Shown: one piece after another, positions 10,774 to 22,144 of the stretch | How positions within the stretch are numbered: position 1 is the stretch's first letter | Layout of the letters: each line of letters begins with the position of its first letter | From: Myrica gale | Taxonomy: Eukaryota > Streptophyta > Magnoliopsida > Fagales > Myricaceae | DNA: 64,000 bases | Direction: 5' to 3' | NCBI GenBank assembly: GCA_963930655.1 | Contig: OZ005612.1 | Coordinates: 3,787,001-3,851,000 of the forward strand | Notes under the pieces: generated by a model | Database searches by the model: none | What the model was told of the DNA's origin: nothing | What the model saw: the letters and a program-made list of their open reading frames with translations, nothing else | Translations under genes and position numbers: made by a program

Positions 10774-11890
10774 TCTTTTTAACCATAGACTGCGATGGTT
10801 GAACTATGTACTGCCCAGACCAGCTATATATGCACTACCATAGAGCAGATTTCTATGGACGATGGGGAAGAACACAGAGTAAATCAATTGATGGGATATC
10901 ATTGGCGATGGCTGATCTATTCGGACTCCTTGTTTGAACCCTGTCATCTCTGCGCTACGTGTAGATATGAAGTAGAAAGGAAAGAAAGAAGAAGGGTTCA
11001 GTTCCAATTCACCTCATTGATCCACATGATTTTCCCCGCGGCATTTCCAAACCTCGTATCAGTAACAGGGCGTTACACTTGACAGGTTCATTGTATTAGT
11101 AATGTAAATCTTCTGTCATACTAAGACAAGTAAATTGTACAGGTGCTCTTTGTAGGAAGAACTATGGGACCGGAAGCCAATTATAATGCTTTCTGGACAA
11201 TCTCTCTTTATCTGTGGCATAGAGGTTTGTTGAAGTTCCTTGGTAAAATATCTCTACGCTCTATATCTTTACCCACATAGCTAGAGATTGCACTGCTATT
11301 TGACATAAAAGGCAATGGAAAAAAGTTGGAACCTATTTTTACCAATTGTAAAAAGGTAACGTGAACACTCTTTCTGCTTTTCTTAACAATTCTAACAAAT
11401 ATGGTGATGTTTGATTTTTTAAAAATCAAAATTTTTCCAACCAAATTTCAAAATTGTCACACAAATTCTAACATTTTTTCATACTAACTTCAATATTTTT
11501 TCATAAAAAAAAGATATTTTCTCTCCCTACTTTTTAACAAACTTCAATAAAAATTATTTTACAATAAAACATTAAACTTTATCACCAACTTTATACAAAC
11601 TCCATAAAATTCATACTCTCAAAATTTTATCTTAGAAACTTTTAATCTTTGTTTGGATGGTTAATTTTTTTAATTGGAAGTAGTGTAGAGTTTTGTATAA
11701 AATATGTTGTAGTTTGTAAAATGCATTGAAGATTTGAAAAGTAGTTAGAATTTATATAAAAAAAAATGTGATAGGAATTCATAAAAAGTTATTGGAGATG
11801 AGAAAATTTTCAAGCTTTGAGCTGGAAAAACGAAAACTACAAGCAAGGTGTTTCCCCGGTGCAGTCGGAACGCCTAGACCTAGCCAAGAT
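10774..11890. other. 3' flank of the PPR gene and AT-rich spacer
   Basis: 10774-11090 is probably the 3' UTR; a 95-codon frame at 10795-11082 has no recognisable domain. 11400-11840 is AT-rich with stretches like tttgtttggatggttaattt and tcaaaattttatcttagaaac, resembling decayed MITEs, but I could not define both ends. Confidence 0.45.
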
Positions 11891-12900
11891 TTTTTTTTTG
11901 AATAATGTCGTTAGGCTTGCATTGCAATAGTGTAACCATACAAAGAACATCCTAAATAAGGTCAAACTACAACCAAGCTATAAAATAATACCAGCAGGAA
12001 TCCAAAAAAAGGAGTAGAGAAACCACTATATGCGTCATGCTAGGCAGAGGGTGATGGTGGCCCATAACAGTAGACAAGTCACGGGAATCTAGAGGAGCTA
12101 GTAGTGAAATCGCAGATAACCTGGACACTACAAAGCCCCAAGGAAGGGCTATAAAAGATTCACAAAGAATCAACAAAGCCCACCGAGGAGCTAGAAACAA
12201 CCATACTTAAATAAAGACAAAGGCCAACACAGAGGCCAAAAAAAACACAACAAAAGACAAAAACACCACGCCGGAACCAAAACACCACCAAGAAGGCGCT
12301 GAAGAGCCAAAAACACCGGTAGAGTGGGGAAACGCGCGGCAATGAAAATAGGCACGTGGGCCCCACGCCCAGCAGCGGCAAGCGGCGCGTGCGGCCGGAA
12401 AATCAGCAACTCGGAGGCGTTGGGTTCGCCAGAGGCAGGGGAAGCCATCCAAGTGTTGCGTGGCTTTTAGAGACAACTGACAAAGGCCTAAAAATGAAGA
12501 ATAAAGTCGGGCGCGTGGACCAGAACGCGCCGGCCAAATTGATCGGCACCGTCATGGCTGAGCTCGCCTGGAGGTGGAGAATATTACTAGAGGGGCGGTG
12601 GCCACCAAAAAATAACAAAAACACCTAGATCTAAACACCAACATATCGAACAAAAAAAACCAAAAAGAAAAAAAAAACTTCATTAGAGGCAAAAGAAAAA
12701 CCAAAGAAAGGGCTAGAGTTGTGAAGGGATGGAGAGGGGAGCTATGGAGGGATGGGGGTGGGAGGAGCATGAGGAGCAGAGAAGAGACGCTCCTCTCACC
12801 GGCGTTACAGGCAAAAGAAAAAAAACTAAGACTAGGGTTTTAGAAAGCTCTAGAGAGAAGGCACATCACCACTCTCTAGAACTAGGTGATGAGAACTCTC
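11891..12900 (-). mobile_element. short LINE-derived retro-insertion with polyA tail
   Basis: A T-run at 11891-11899 on plus is the polyA tail of a minus-strand element. The other end (near 12840-12900) has tctctagag-type text, as in the insertion at 20337. The flanks carry a near-identical duplication, cctagccaagat at 11879-11890 and cctaggcaagaat at 12901-12913. The interior is GC-rich, with open frames on minus (for example 12207-12476) but no endonuclease or reverse transcriptase. It reads as an internally deleted or non-autonomous LINE copy. The two mismatches between flanks suggest an old insertion. Confidence 0.65.
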
Positions 12901-12913
12901 CCTAGGCAAGAAT

Positions 12914-15093
12914 CATTTTGCCACTATGTGATAGAGAATCGTGTTTCAACTCATTTTGGTGTCTATCGGAGGGATCAAAATCCTATTCCAATTTGCTTTC
13001 AATCTAATGCGAAGAGGATCATTTTCTATGGGATTGCCCATCGATATCGACTTTGAACAGTGGGCTTGGCTCTTGATGAGCTCCATTCGGGAATTAGGTC
13101 GAAAATTCAAAAACTCTCAACCTTCTCACATTTTACTTAAAAACAAAAAGAAAATATGAATTTGGGGTCTTGACTGTAATCAAATGTTTTCCAAGATCAA
13201 TACGAATAATAAAAAAAAGCCTTTAAATATTTGGGTTCTCTTGAATTCTGGGGGCTAAGCCTGAGGCAGAGGCAATGGCCCCCTCCTCCTTTCGCCCATC
13301 GATTAAATCTTTTAGGTTTATGAAATTATTTAGAAAATTCAAGTTCTAAATTAAAAAAAAATGAAATAAGTAGTTCCATGTCGTAGTTTTTAGAGGCTAG
13401 CACGTAGGTTATAAAACTCTAATACGTACGTTGTGGAGTAGTAGTAAACATGATAGGGTTTATGATTAGAAAATTAAAAGGGTTTAACATGCGTGTGAGT
13501 GGAAAGAGTGTGAGTACACGGGTGAGATTAAAATAATAAAAATTTAATGGCTAAAACAATATCACGTCAATTAATGAACCCGACCATACTCACTGGCAAT
13601 CTTCACTCACACGATAACTGGTGCCGGGTTTAACATTGACATTTTCCAAATCAAAAGGTACACGTCTAAAATGCCTGACCCGTTCTTACGTTTTTTCTGT
13701 TGACACTTATTGGACTTCCCGCTTCTCGCGCTCATCTTGTCCGTCTGAAAATCCTCCCCCGGCTCCCCCTTCCCAAGAACAAAAGAACTCGTATCTTTCA
13801 AGATATTTATTGCCGGAATTGTGATATATCCAGATATCCTTCACCAATCCTACTTCTCCATTCTTTTCCTCGACAGTTGTTTTAGTCCTCTCAGATCTGT
13901 GAGATTTCTTTTCCACTTTCTGTTCTCGCATTGGGACTTTTATCTGGATTTGCTACGATTTTTGGTTGCCAACTTCTAATGCTCCTTGTTTCATGCTTGT
14001 GATTTGTATTACTAATGAGATTCGTGAGATTGAAGTCTTTTGATGTTGTCTTTTCTAATATGTGTGGGATTTCTGAGGTTTTTTTTTCTGTGGTCGTTTC
14101 TTTGAACTGGTGTGACTTTTGTTTGTTTTCTTTCTTGCTTTGTGCATTTATCCGGGTTTTTTCCCTTTACTTTCTTGGCAGTTTGTTGTGTGACATATAC
14201 AAACTTTGAGTGCCTCTCTTTGATTTCTGGAATCATAATTTAGGATTCTAACGTTCTAAGCTTTTGTATTAGCTCCTGACCGGGTCATTTAATGATAATT
14301 TTAAGTGGGCCCAATGGGCAGTATACGGTGGGGTTTCTTTTTGCGGAAGGTGTCTGGTCTGAGGATCTCTTGACAAGCTGTAGATTCATGTATGCAGCAA
14401 TAGTCTAGATGGGATTTAATCATTTAAGCACGAGTCTTTCTGACTAGGATCATGGAGGTATTTGGCTGTTGAATTTTCTCCATTTACCAATGTTAGATTG
14501 TGTTTTGGCTTGATGGCCTGGTGGTTTCTGTCTTCGGTCTTGCTCTTGCAATCTGATATATTTGTCGTCTGGGTATTGCGTTTTTTTCCCATGGTCTTCT
14601 GGGTCACTTCTCTTTAAGGCCATAGTATCATTTTAGATGCTGCTAGGGGCTATGGGTTAGATAGGGTATCGTACATTGGACTTGCACTAGGGAAAACACA
14701 TATCCAATCACTTATGGCACTCTAGAAACCTGAATAATTTACTCTGTGGTGCTCCTTTTTTTTCCTATCACTGCTTTATGGGTGCCTCAAGTTTGTATTA
14801 TTACCTTCTAAATATGATATGTAAGGTTGTCTTGAGTGAGTATTCAAGGTTTCATGGGTTAGACGAAAATAGCAATCAATGCATTAAGATTTTGCGGTCA
14901 TGGATTTTAATGGCTTAATTTGTTATTTTCATATGCATATGTTTGCAAAATAATGGCATCTTTAAGCTCTTGTTTAACTTCTGGTAGGAGCATGCATTAA
15001 CTCCTTAAATTCTATCTGCAAGCGTGCAACAATATCTAAAATTGTAGGGCCATGTTTTGATAATTTTTTTTCAGTCTTTAGTTTGCTGGCATT
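12914..15093. other. spacer, promoter and 5' UTR region of the glutaredoxin-DEP gene
   Basis: 12914-13600 is AT-rich without recognisable features. 13620-13990 is pyrimidine-rich and leader-like. The coding exon is preceded by an acceptor (tttttttcag at 15066-15074), so a 5' UTR intron is likely, probably starting somewhere between 13900 and 14250. I could not decide the donor. Confidence 0.4.
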
Positions 15094-18000
15094 ATGGAAA
15101 AGGAAGAATCAACTGAGAAAAGTAGGGCAGCTCCAACTGCTGAAAAATTGGAGGGAGAACTTCTTGTTCCGAAGGAAGATCGAGCGGAACAATTGAAGGA
15201 GATGAAATATCTAAACATTGGCGAGGATAGTCCTAAATTAGACCATGATAATCAGCAAGATGAGGTGGGTGGTAAGATGGATGGTCTTAGGGATTTGAAG
15301 AATGAAGCTCAAGAACGAAAGTTGGACGATAATACTGGACACATTGACTATGGTAGCAAGATGAATGTGGAGAGGGATTTGGGGAACAAGATCACTGAGA
15401 ATAGGGACTTGCGGGCTAAAATTCAAGAGGTTCAGGACCAAATTTCAGATGCTGTTCTTGGTGAGGAGAGGGAAGGGGAGCCTGTCTTTGATGGGACAGA
15501 GGTTCCTGGGATGGAAGCTAGCCGGAGCACATCTACCCTTTCTTTGGAAGCTGATCTAGAGACGCAGGGTGTAGTTGAGAAAGCAGTGGCACTTAAAAAC
15601 TTTGTTAAGGACAGGAGTGTAGTTGCAGTGTCCAGTGTTCTGCGTCGTCTTTCTGGAAAAAAAGATGACGATGGCCAGGATATTCCCGGAGATGAAGATA
15701 AGGATGTAGCTGGTTCCACTGGAAACAGCGATGCCAAAGAAGTTGCTCTGAAAACACTTGAGAGATCTACGTGGAATCCTTTAAGCTATGTAAGGACATC
15801 GCGTGATGCTGATGCTGACAACAAAGCTGAGCTGAGGGAGGAAGTCATTGAAGGATCTGCAAAACCTACAGCCATGAAAGGAAGAATAATAGTGTACACA
15901 AGATTAGGATGCACTGATTGCAAAGAGGCTAGGTCATTTTTGTACTGGAAAAGGCTTAGATACGTTGAAATTAACATTGATATCTACCCCAGTAGAAAGC
16001 TGGAGTTAGAGAGGATCTCTGGGTCTTCAGCTGTTCCTAAGTTGTTCTTCAATGAAATCCTCATCGGTGGTGTGAGTGAGCTAAAGACCTTGAATGAATC
16101 TGGAAAGCTTGACGAAAAGATTGATTATGTAATTAATGAAGCACCATCATTTGAAGCTCCTTTACCTCCTCTTTCTGAGGAAGATGATCTCTCGAGTAGT
16201 GGGGTTATTGACGAACTAGCTTTAATCGTCCGGAAAATGAAAGAATCTATTGTTGTTAAGGACCGATTTTATAAAATGCGAAGGTTCACCAACTGTTTCC
16301 TTGGTTCGGAGGCTGTGGATTTCTTATCAGAAGATCAGTATTTAGAAAGGGAAGAGGTTAGTTAATTTTATTTTGACGTTTGCAGAAAGTCAGTTATCTG
16401 ATGGTCCCAGTTTCCAAAATGTGAAAGGGTATTTGGGCCTTATTATTTGTTACGTTGGGACTAGAAGAATTGCTCAAGTCACATGACCTTAACTATCCCG
16501 TCAATTACAGTCTTCAGAATTTCTGAAAGACAAAATTTGTTTGGTCCTTAATTGCATCATAGTGTTGTGATAGAATAGATTTCACTTCGATCTTCAGAAG
16601 TTACCACAAATTAAAAGAATGACCATTCCTTTTGTCTAAAAGTCACGACAAAACAGATGGGCATGTTTTTAGTTATGAAATTTTGGTGAACCTTGATGAT
16701 CAAAAACTAAGATATATCTCAAAATTGGACACAAGAACTTCGTGATTAGAGTTTAAAACCTTAGTTTGAAGGTGATTTGATAAAATAGATGATCTTGCTT
16801 TAGGGTGGGTAACAGTTAGATGATGGATCCATTGACCTTATCCATGATGTGATTTATGATCTACCTGGTAGCTGTGTGCTTACTTTATTGTACACCAAAA
16901 GATTCTAAGATTTTTACTCCTCATCAGATAACAAGTGCAGCAGGATGCTCTTTGCATTAGAGTTTTGTTTTTGTTTTCAGAGTTTTTGTGTATGTATGCT
17001 TTGATCCTTGTGGTTTTTATTATTATTATTATTATTATAGTACAATCAATGTATGAGCAGCCTGCCCTTGTTCTGGGCGCTACTCTTTTAAAATGAAAAA
17101 ATGTAGTTTTGTTAGCCTTATCGCTGTAATGACTGAGTCTTGCTTCTATGTTGGTCACTCAGTTTCTTTGGCTTTAGGGAAATTATCATGCTTCATATTT
17201 CAATTGTGTATTCTCTATTCATGTCATCTTAAATACTTATTGATGCCCCTATAAATAATTGGTCTTTTTGACGTCATCCTAAAATATTTCGAATCTCTAG
17301 AACTCAAATTTTGATCAAAACTTATACTAGTTACCATTGGCTGAATCATATATTGATTTCCTGTAGTGTAAGTGGGTGGTCTTATTGGGTTGTGGTGTTA
17401 TATAGTATCCTATTCTAGATCATGCAGCAGCAGAATCTTTTCCCTTTCTGAACTTGTTAAATCTTCAACACCCTTTTATTGACTTCCTTTACCTTAGAAT
17501 AACAAGAAATCCAGACATTCTTGAATTATTGAATATTGTAGATAGATCCTGAGTCTTTCTGCGCCATGTCTCAAGTCTAGAAAGATATGCAATATCTTTC
17601 TGTTTTCCCTTTACGAATGACCCTCTTGAATAATTTGCCAAAAAATAAAATACTAGAAAAACGTAAATAAAAAACTGGTTTACTCCATTCATAAGTGTTC
17701 TAGCTGAATTATATCATTTTTAAACGTTTTTGTTTCCTGTCTTGTTCTTGTGTGTCGGCTCAGGCTATTGAATTTGGACGAAAGCTTGCCAGCAAACTCT
17801 TTTTTCAACACGTTCTTGAGTAAGTCTCTTGAAGTAATCCTTGATCTTTATACTTTGTAACTCTTGGTCACATTTGTTTATTTTATCATTGACCATTCTT
17901 CTCTATTTGTCTCAACCCTTGGTCCGTTACACTGCTCCAGTGAGAATCTGCTTGAAGATGGTAACCACTTGTACCGCTTCTTGGATAATGATCTTATTGT

Positions 18001-19772
18001 CTCATCTCAATGTTACAACATCCCGAGGGGTATAATTGATGCGAAACCAAAGCCTATTATCGAGATTGCATCAAGGCTCAGATTTTTGACATATGGAATT
18101 CTCGAAGCCTACACATCAGAGGATGGAAAGCATGTGGATTACAGAAGTATTCACGGAAGTGAGGAATTTGCAAGGTTCGTTCATGTCTTTTGGGAAAAAC
18201 TCACTACGGAATTTCGATCAACATATCGGAAACTTTATGTTTCTGTTATTTGTGTAATTCTCTAGGTACTTGAGAATAGTTGAAGAGCTTCAGAGAGTGG
18301 AAGTCCAGGATATGCTGAGGGAAGAGAAGCTTGCTTTCTTTATAAATCTATATAATTTGATGGTCATCCATTCAATATTGGTGTTGGGTCATCCGGATGG
18401 GCCTCTGGAACGAAGGAAGTTGTTTGGAGCCTTCAAGTACGTTGTTGGTGGGGCCACCTACTCACTTTCAGCCATTCAAAATGGCATTTTAAGGGGAAAC
18501 CAGCGACCACCATATAATCTCATGAAGCCATTTGGTGCAAAAGATCAACGCTCCAAGGTTAGAAAGCCAAAGTATAATCTTCTCCATTATCAATGTCTGC
18601 CGTTATCTATGGACAAATTTAGACATCTAAGTTCTAACTGCCACATGGCCATCTCTGTCCAGGAGAAAAAGATTTTTTTTTGTTATATGGCATTTATAGT
18701 GGGAGAGCAAACAAGGAAGATCTATGATAGAGCAAACAAGGAACATTTATGATTTTATGTCCAGAACCTACTAAGTAGCTAATACCTGCCTGTACTAAAA
18801 TGAATATGTTGTGCTTAGAGTAATAACTTTGTCATGTTTATGCATCTCTACTACTAAAACAATTTGCGATAGCATAGTAATAGAAGCAAATTTTGCTTAT
18901 GCCAAATGTATCATTGAGCAGAATGTGATGAGGACAAGACACGGGACCTATATGTGACTAAATTGAAAAGTTCTTGAATTTTTGTTTAAGTTCATATGAG
19001 GCACAGCCAGAAAGAAGTTTCATTGGGCTTCAAGGTTTAGGTTAGTCTCTTGATCGGCAGTTTGATTTTGCCTCATGTCCACTTTATACTAGGTAGCTCT
19101 TCCTTATCCGGAGCCTTTAACGCACTTCACATTAGTTTGGGGTACCCGATCTGGGCCTGCACTACGATGCTATTCACCGGGGAACATTGATAAAGAGTTG
19201 ATGGATGCAGCCCGTGATTTTCTAAGAAGTGGAGGAGTTGTGGTTGATATGAACGCCAAGGTTGCATCAGCAACTCAGATCCTTAAATGGTAAGTTGTCT
19301 AACAATGACCTTGGATGTCTTTTATCGTCTGTTCCAAAAAGGTTGGGGCCTTGATCCTTGTACTTCGACACATGTATGCACATGGCATGGTCTGTTATGT
19401 GAAGCCATCATATGTGAGCAACATATCTGAAAAATACGAATCTTAACTTTCTAGTGCATACTACCTAGGGGAAATCTGCATGCCTGTCTTTGAATTGGAT
19501 GATAGGCTAAGAAAAACCAAGGCAGAGATGCAATTCTCGTATATACGATCCTGAGTTTAATTATTGATTTAGATTGCAACTTTTGATATCTAATACTATT
19601 ACCTGCATTGATGCTCAGGTTTAATGTGGATTTTGGCAAGAATGAGGTAGAGGTAATGAAGCACGCGTCAAACTACTTGGACCCAGCTAACTCTGAAGCA
19701 TTACTGGATTTGCTTGCGAACTCTCAGTTGAAGGTGATATATCAGCCCTACGATTGGGGTTTGAACTGCTAG
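15094..19772 (+). CDS. glutaredoxin-DEP-DUF547 protein, six coding exons
   Basis: Coding exons are 15094-16356, 17764-17819, 17941-18174, 18266-18557, 19093-19289 and 19619-19772. All introns have GT/AG borders, the phases fit, and the total is 731 residues. Residues 1-260 are acidic and charged. A glutaredoxin domain follows (KGRIIVYTRLGCTDCKEAR, with the CxxC pair at Cys273 and Cys276, and the cis-Pro of SAVPKLFF). A DEP domain spans the exon 1/2/3 junctions (NCFLGSEAVDFL, then GNHLYRFLDND). DUF547 is in exons 3-6 (LAFFINLYNLMVIH, YSLSAIQNGILRG). The same three-domain order is known in Arabidopsis At4g08550. DEP domains usually bind membranes or signalling partners and glutaredoxins use glutathione, but the function of this fusion is not established. 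The exon 1 frame reads through the first donor and would stop at 16363-16365 if the intron were kept. Confidence 0.93.
17017..17039. repeat. (ATT)n microsatellite in intron 1
   Basis: About seven ATT units within the first coding intron (16357-17763) of the glutaredoxin-DEP gene. The rest of that intron shows no recognisable insertion. Confidence 0.9.
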
Positions 19773-20282
19773 TGTTAGTTATAGTTTTACGTTTCTTACA
19801 CCCCAATACCAATTGAACTAGCTTCCAGAATTTTAGAAACATCAGCATGAAGTGTTGGACGACCTGTTATTGTTCCATTGATTTCTATTTCCCGCCAGAG
19901 CATAGTAATCTGTTTCTGGGTACAATATAGTGTCAGCTCGCCCGATTTACCGGGTTGTAAGCACGAGGAAAATTTTAATCTCATCTTCTTGATGAATTCA
20001 TTCACAATTTTACATTTTACCGTGTAGTTAGTTAAATATTCTAATTCCGGATTCAATGCATCACTTCTAAAGTTTTAACCTTGTATAGAGGGAAAGGGAT
20101 TGGAGTGTATCTAAATGATGGGTGATAGGTGCAGGGGGATCCATAAATTTTTTATCACAAAGATTTCAAAGGGATCCTTCCTCGAGTGTAAATTGAATCG
20201 TTACATTTTTGAGCAATTTCTTCTTAGGTGAGCCAACTGATAGATTTCACTCTCAATCATGGGATGTTCTTCCTGTCAACTG
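19773..20282. other. 3' flank of the glutaredoxin-DEP gene
   Basis: Probably 3' UTR followed by spacer. No gene or repeat recognised. An 86-codon minus-strand frame (19796-20056) has no recognisable domain. Confidence 0.45.
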
Positions 20283-20336
20283 AAAGACAGCTTTCTAGAG
20301 AGAAGAGAGTGCTTCAAAAAAAAAAGACAGCTTTCT

Positions 20337-21117
20337 CCTCAATCACTTTAGCTATAGGGTGCAATATCACCCTTTTCTAGAGAGAGAAGCTCTCTCTTCT
20401 CTCTAGAATCCTCCTCTTTCTAACCTTCCCTTCCGGTGGTGGGAGGAGCTCTATCCCCTCTTGCCTTCCTCCCCCTTCTTTCCAATCTGCTCTCTGATGG
20501 TTGAGCTATCCAATATATACCTCATCTCGACTCCTTTTTGGAGGTTTTCTTCGGCAAAGTTCATGGATGGCTTCAACGTCAACGGGCGCCCACTTCTATC
20601 TCAGCCGGAAGCCAAAACGACGGTGCTTGAGGTCCCACACACTCTCAAGCGCACGCATAGATCTCACGCAAACCTCTCCCTTCCAGATATGAGCTCTGGT
20701 GGTGGTTTTCGGCATGCACACATCGTGGGATTGATCTCCTCTCTTCCTGGTTCGTTCTGTCTATGCACGACATCGGCCGATCGGGGCGTGGGGGCGCATG
20801 CATCTCACTTGCTCGACGTTTTTCCTTCTTGGCCGGTTCCTCTCCACCTTTGGCTAGTTCTGTCGCTTCCCTTCACCGTCGACTTTATTTTTTCCGTTAG
20901 TCATTTCAACTTGTTGCCCTTTTTAGGTTTTCTGCCCTTTGAAGGTATGTGTATGGTTTTTTGGCCTCCTTGCTCGTTAGCCCGTCACCTTTTTAAATGA
21001 TCTGACTAGTCCTTGACTAGTCCTTTAGAGCGTATAACTGAGATATTTAAATCTCCTTGATTATTAATGAACTAGGCAACTTGCTGTTCTGATCCCAAAA
21101 ACAAAAAAACAAAAAAC
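20337..21117 (+). mobile_element. short polyA-tailed LINE-like insertion with 14-bp target duplication
   Basis: The 14-mer AAAGACAGCTTTCT occurs at 20323-20336 and again at 21118-21131, right after an A-rich tail (aaacaaaaaaacaaaaaac). This marks a target-primed retro-insertion on the plus strand. The start carries a hairpin of the kind ttctagagagagaag/cttctctctagaa. A 179-codon frame at 20461-21000 has no recognisable domain, and no polymerase is present. A third copy of the same 14-mer at 20283-20296, followed by about 16 bases and a run of A, suggests a second, tiny insertion at the same target. Confidence 0.75.
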
Positions 21118-21131
21118 AAAGACAGCTTTCT

Positions 21132-21776
21132 CTCGGCCCCTCGTATTAGTGATCTTAGCCCAATCTTTGCAACTGGTATGCGAGATTTGGCCGAAGCTGA
21201 TGTCAAACGAGTGGGGCAGCCGGGTAGGCATCTAATGCGTTGAGTGAGAATCAGGGTTCGTCTGCCCTACGAAGAGCGTTCGTTGGGAGTTAATCTCTAA
21301 CGAAGCTAAACTTGAAACCTCTTCCACCTTTCAAATCCTCCCATGAAAATCTCTACTTCTATTATAAATTATAGAACCTGTGGAGAAGGGCTACTTGCAT
21401 GCTTGATAATATTCTTGCAGGAATATAAGAGTTCGTTATTGTTAGAAAAATAATTCAAATAGTAAAAATTAATTACCTCTTAACAACTTAAAAAGATTTA
21501 AACTTTTAAGACAAATGATGGTTTTATATGAGATCAAAACTAATGTCCCAAGTTCAAAACCTAACTAAGCACTCCACCTTTGTTTCAATCCTATATTTGA
21601 AATAATAAAATCTAGCAATTTGTAACAGTGACATTTTTTGGAATGAATGGTAGTTTCAGGATTCAGTCATTAACCATTTGTAGCATTCAAGAGTCAACAA
21701 GTGGAAGAGAATGGATTGCGTACAAAGACAAATTGTGCAAAGTCATGTAAATTGCGACGCTGTGATTTAAAGAAAC
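21132..21776. other. spacer between retro-insertion and CACTA element
   Basis: No coding or repeat feature recognised. The text to about 21340 is GC-balanced, then AT-rich. Confidence 0.45.
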
Positions 21777-21794
21777 CACTACAAAAAAAAGCAC

Positions 21795-22132
21795 CTATAG
21801 CGGCGGTCACGAAAACCGCCGCTACAATGTGGTTTTAGCGGCGCTTACGAAAAACCGCAGCTATAGATGGGTCTGTAGCCGCGGTATCATATAGCAGCGG
21901 TCTCTGTAGCCGCGGTACGTACCGCGTCTACAGACCCGCCTATAGCCGCGGTCATCGACCGCGGCTAAAAATATCATATAGCCGCGGTCTCTGTAGCCGC
22001 GGTACGTACCGCGGCTACGGACCCGCCTATAGCCGCGGTTAATTTTTAACCGCGACTATAGGTCCTACCTCTAGCGGCGGTCGTACTGACCGCCGCTAGA
22101 GGTATGGTGCCTACAGCGGCGGTCGTACTGAC
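21795..22132. repeat. left subterminal repeat array of the CACTA element
   Basis: The motifs TATAGCGGCGGTC, TAGCCGCGGT and their reverse complements alternate about every 20-30 bases. GTAGCCGCGGTAC plus its exact complement forms a perfect 26-bp palindrome at 21993-22018. In this superfamily such motifs bind the element's own TNPA-like protein. The motif sequence here is seen; its binding role is family knowledge. Confidence 0.9.
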
Positions 22133-22144
22133 AACACTAGATGT

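Noticed and set aside
10795..11082. 95-codon frame downstream of the PPR gene
   Set aside because: It lies in the probable 3' UTR, and no family pattern is seen.
12207..12628. Several GC-rich open frames on both strands
   Set aside because: They lie inside a retro-insertion with polyA tail; the GC content opens frames by chance and no polymerase domain is present.
20461..21000. 179-codon frame
   Set aside because: It lies within a flanked retro-insertion and has no recognisable domain; not called as a host gene.
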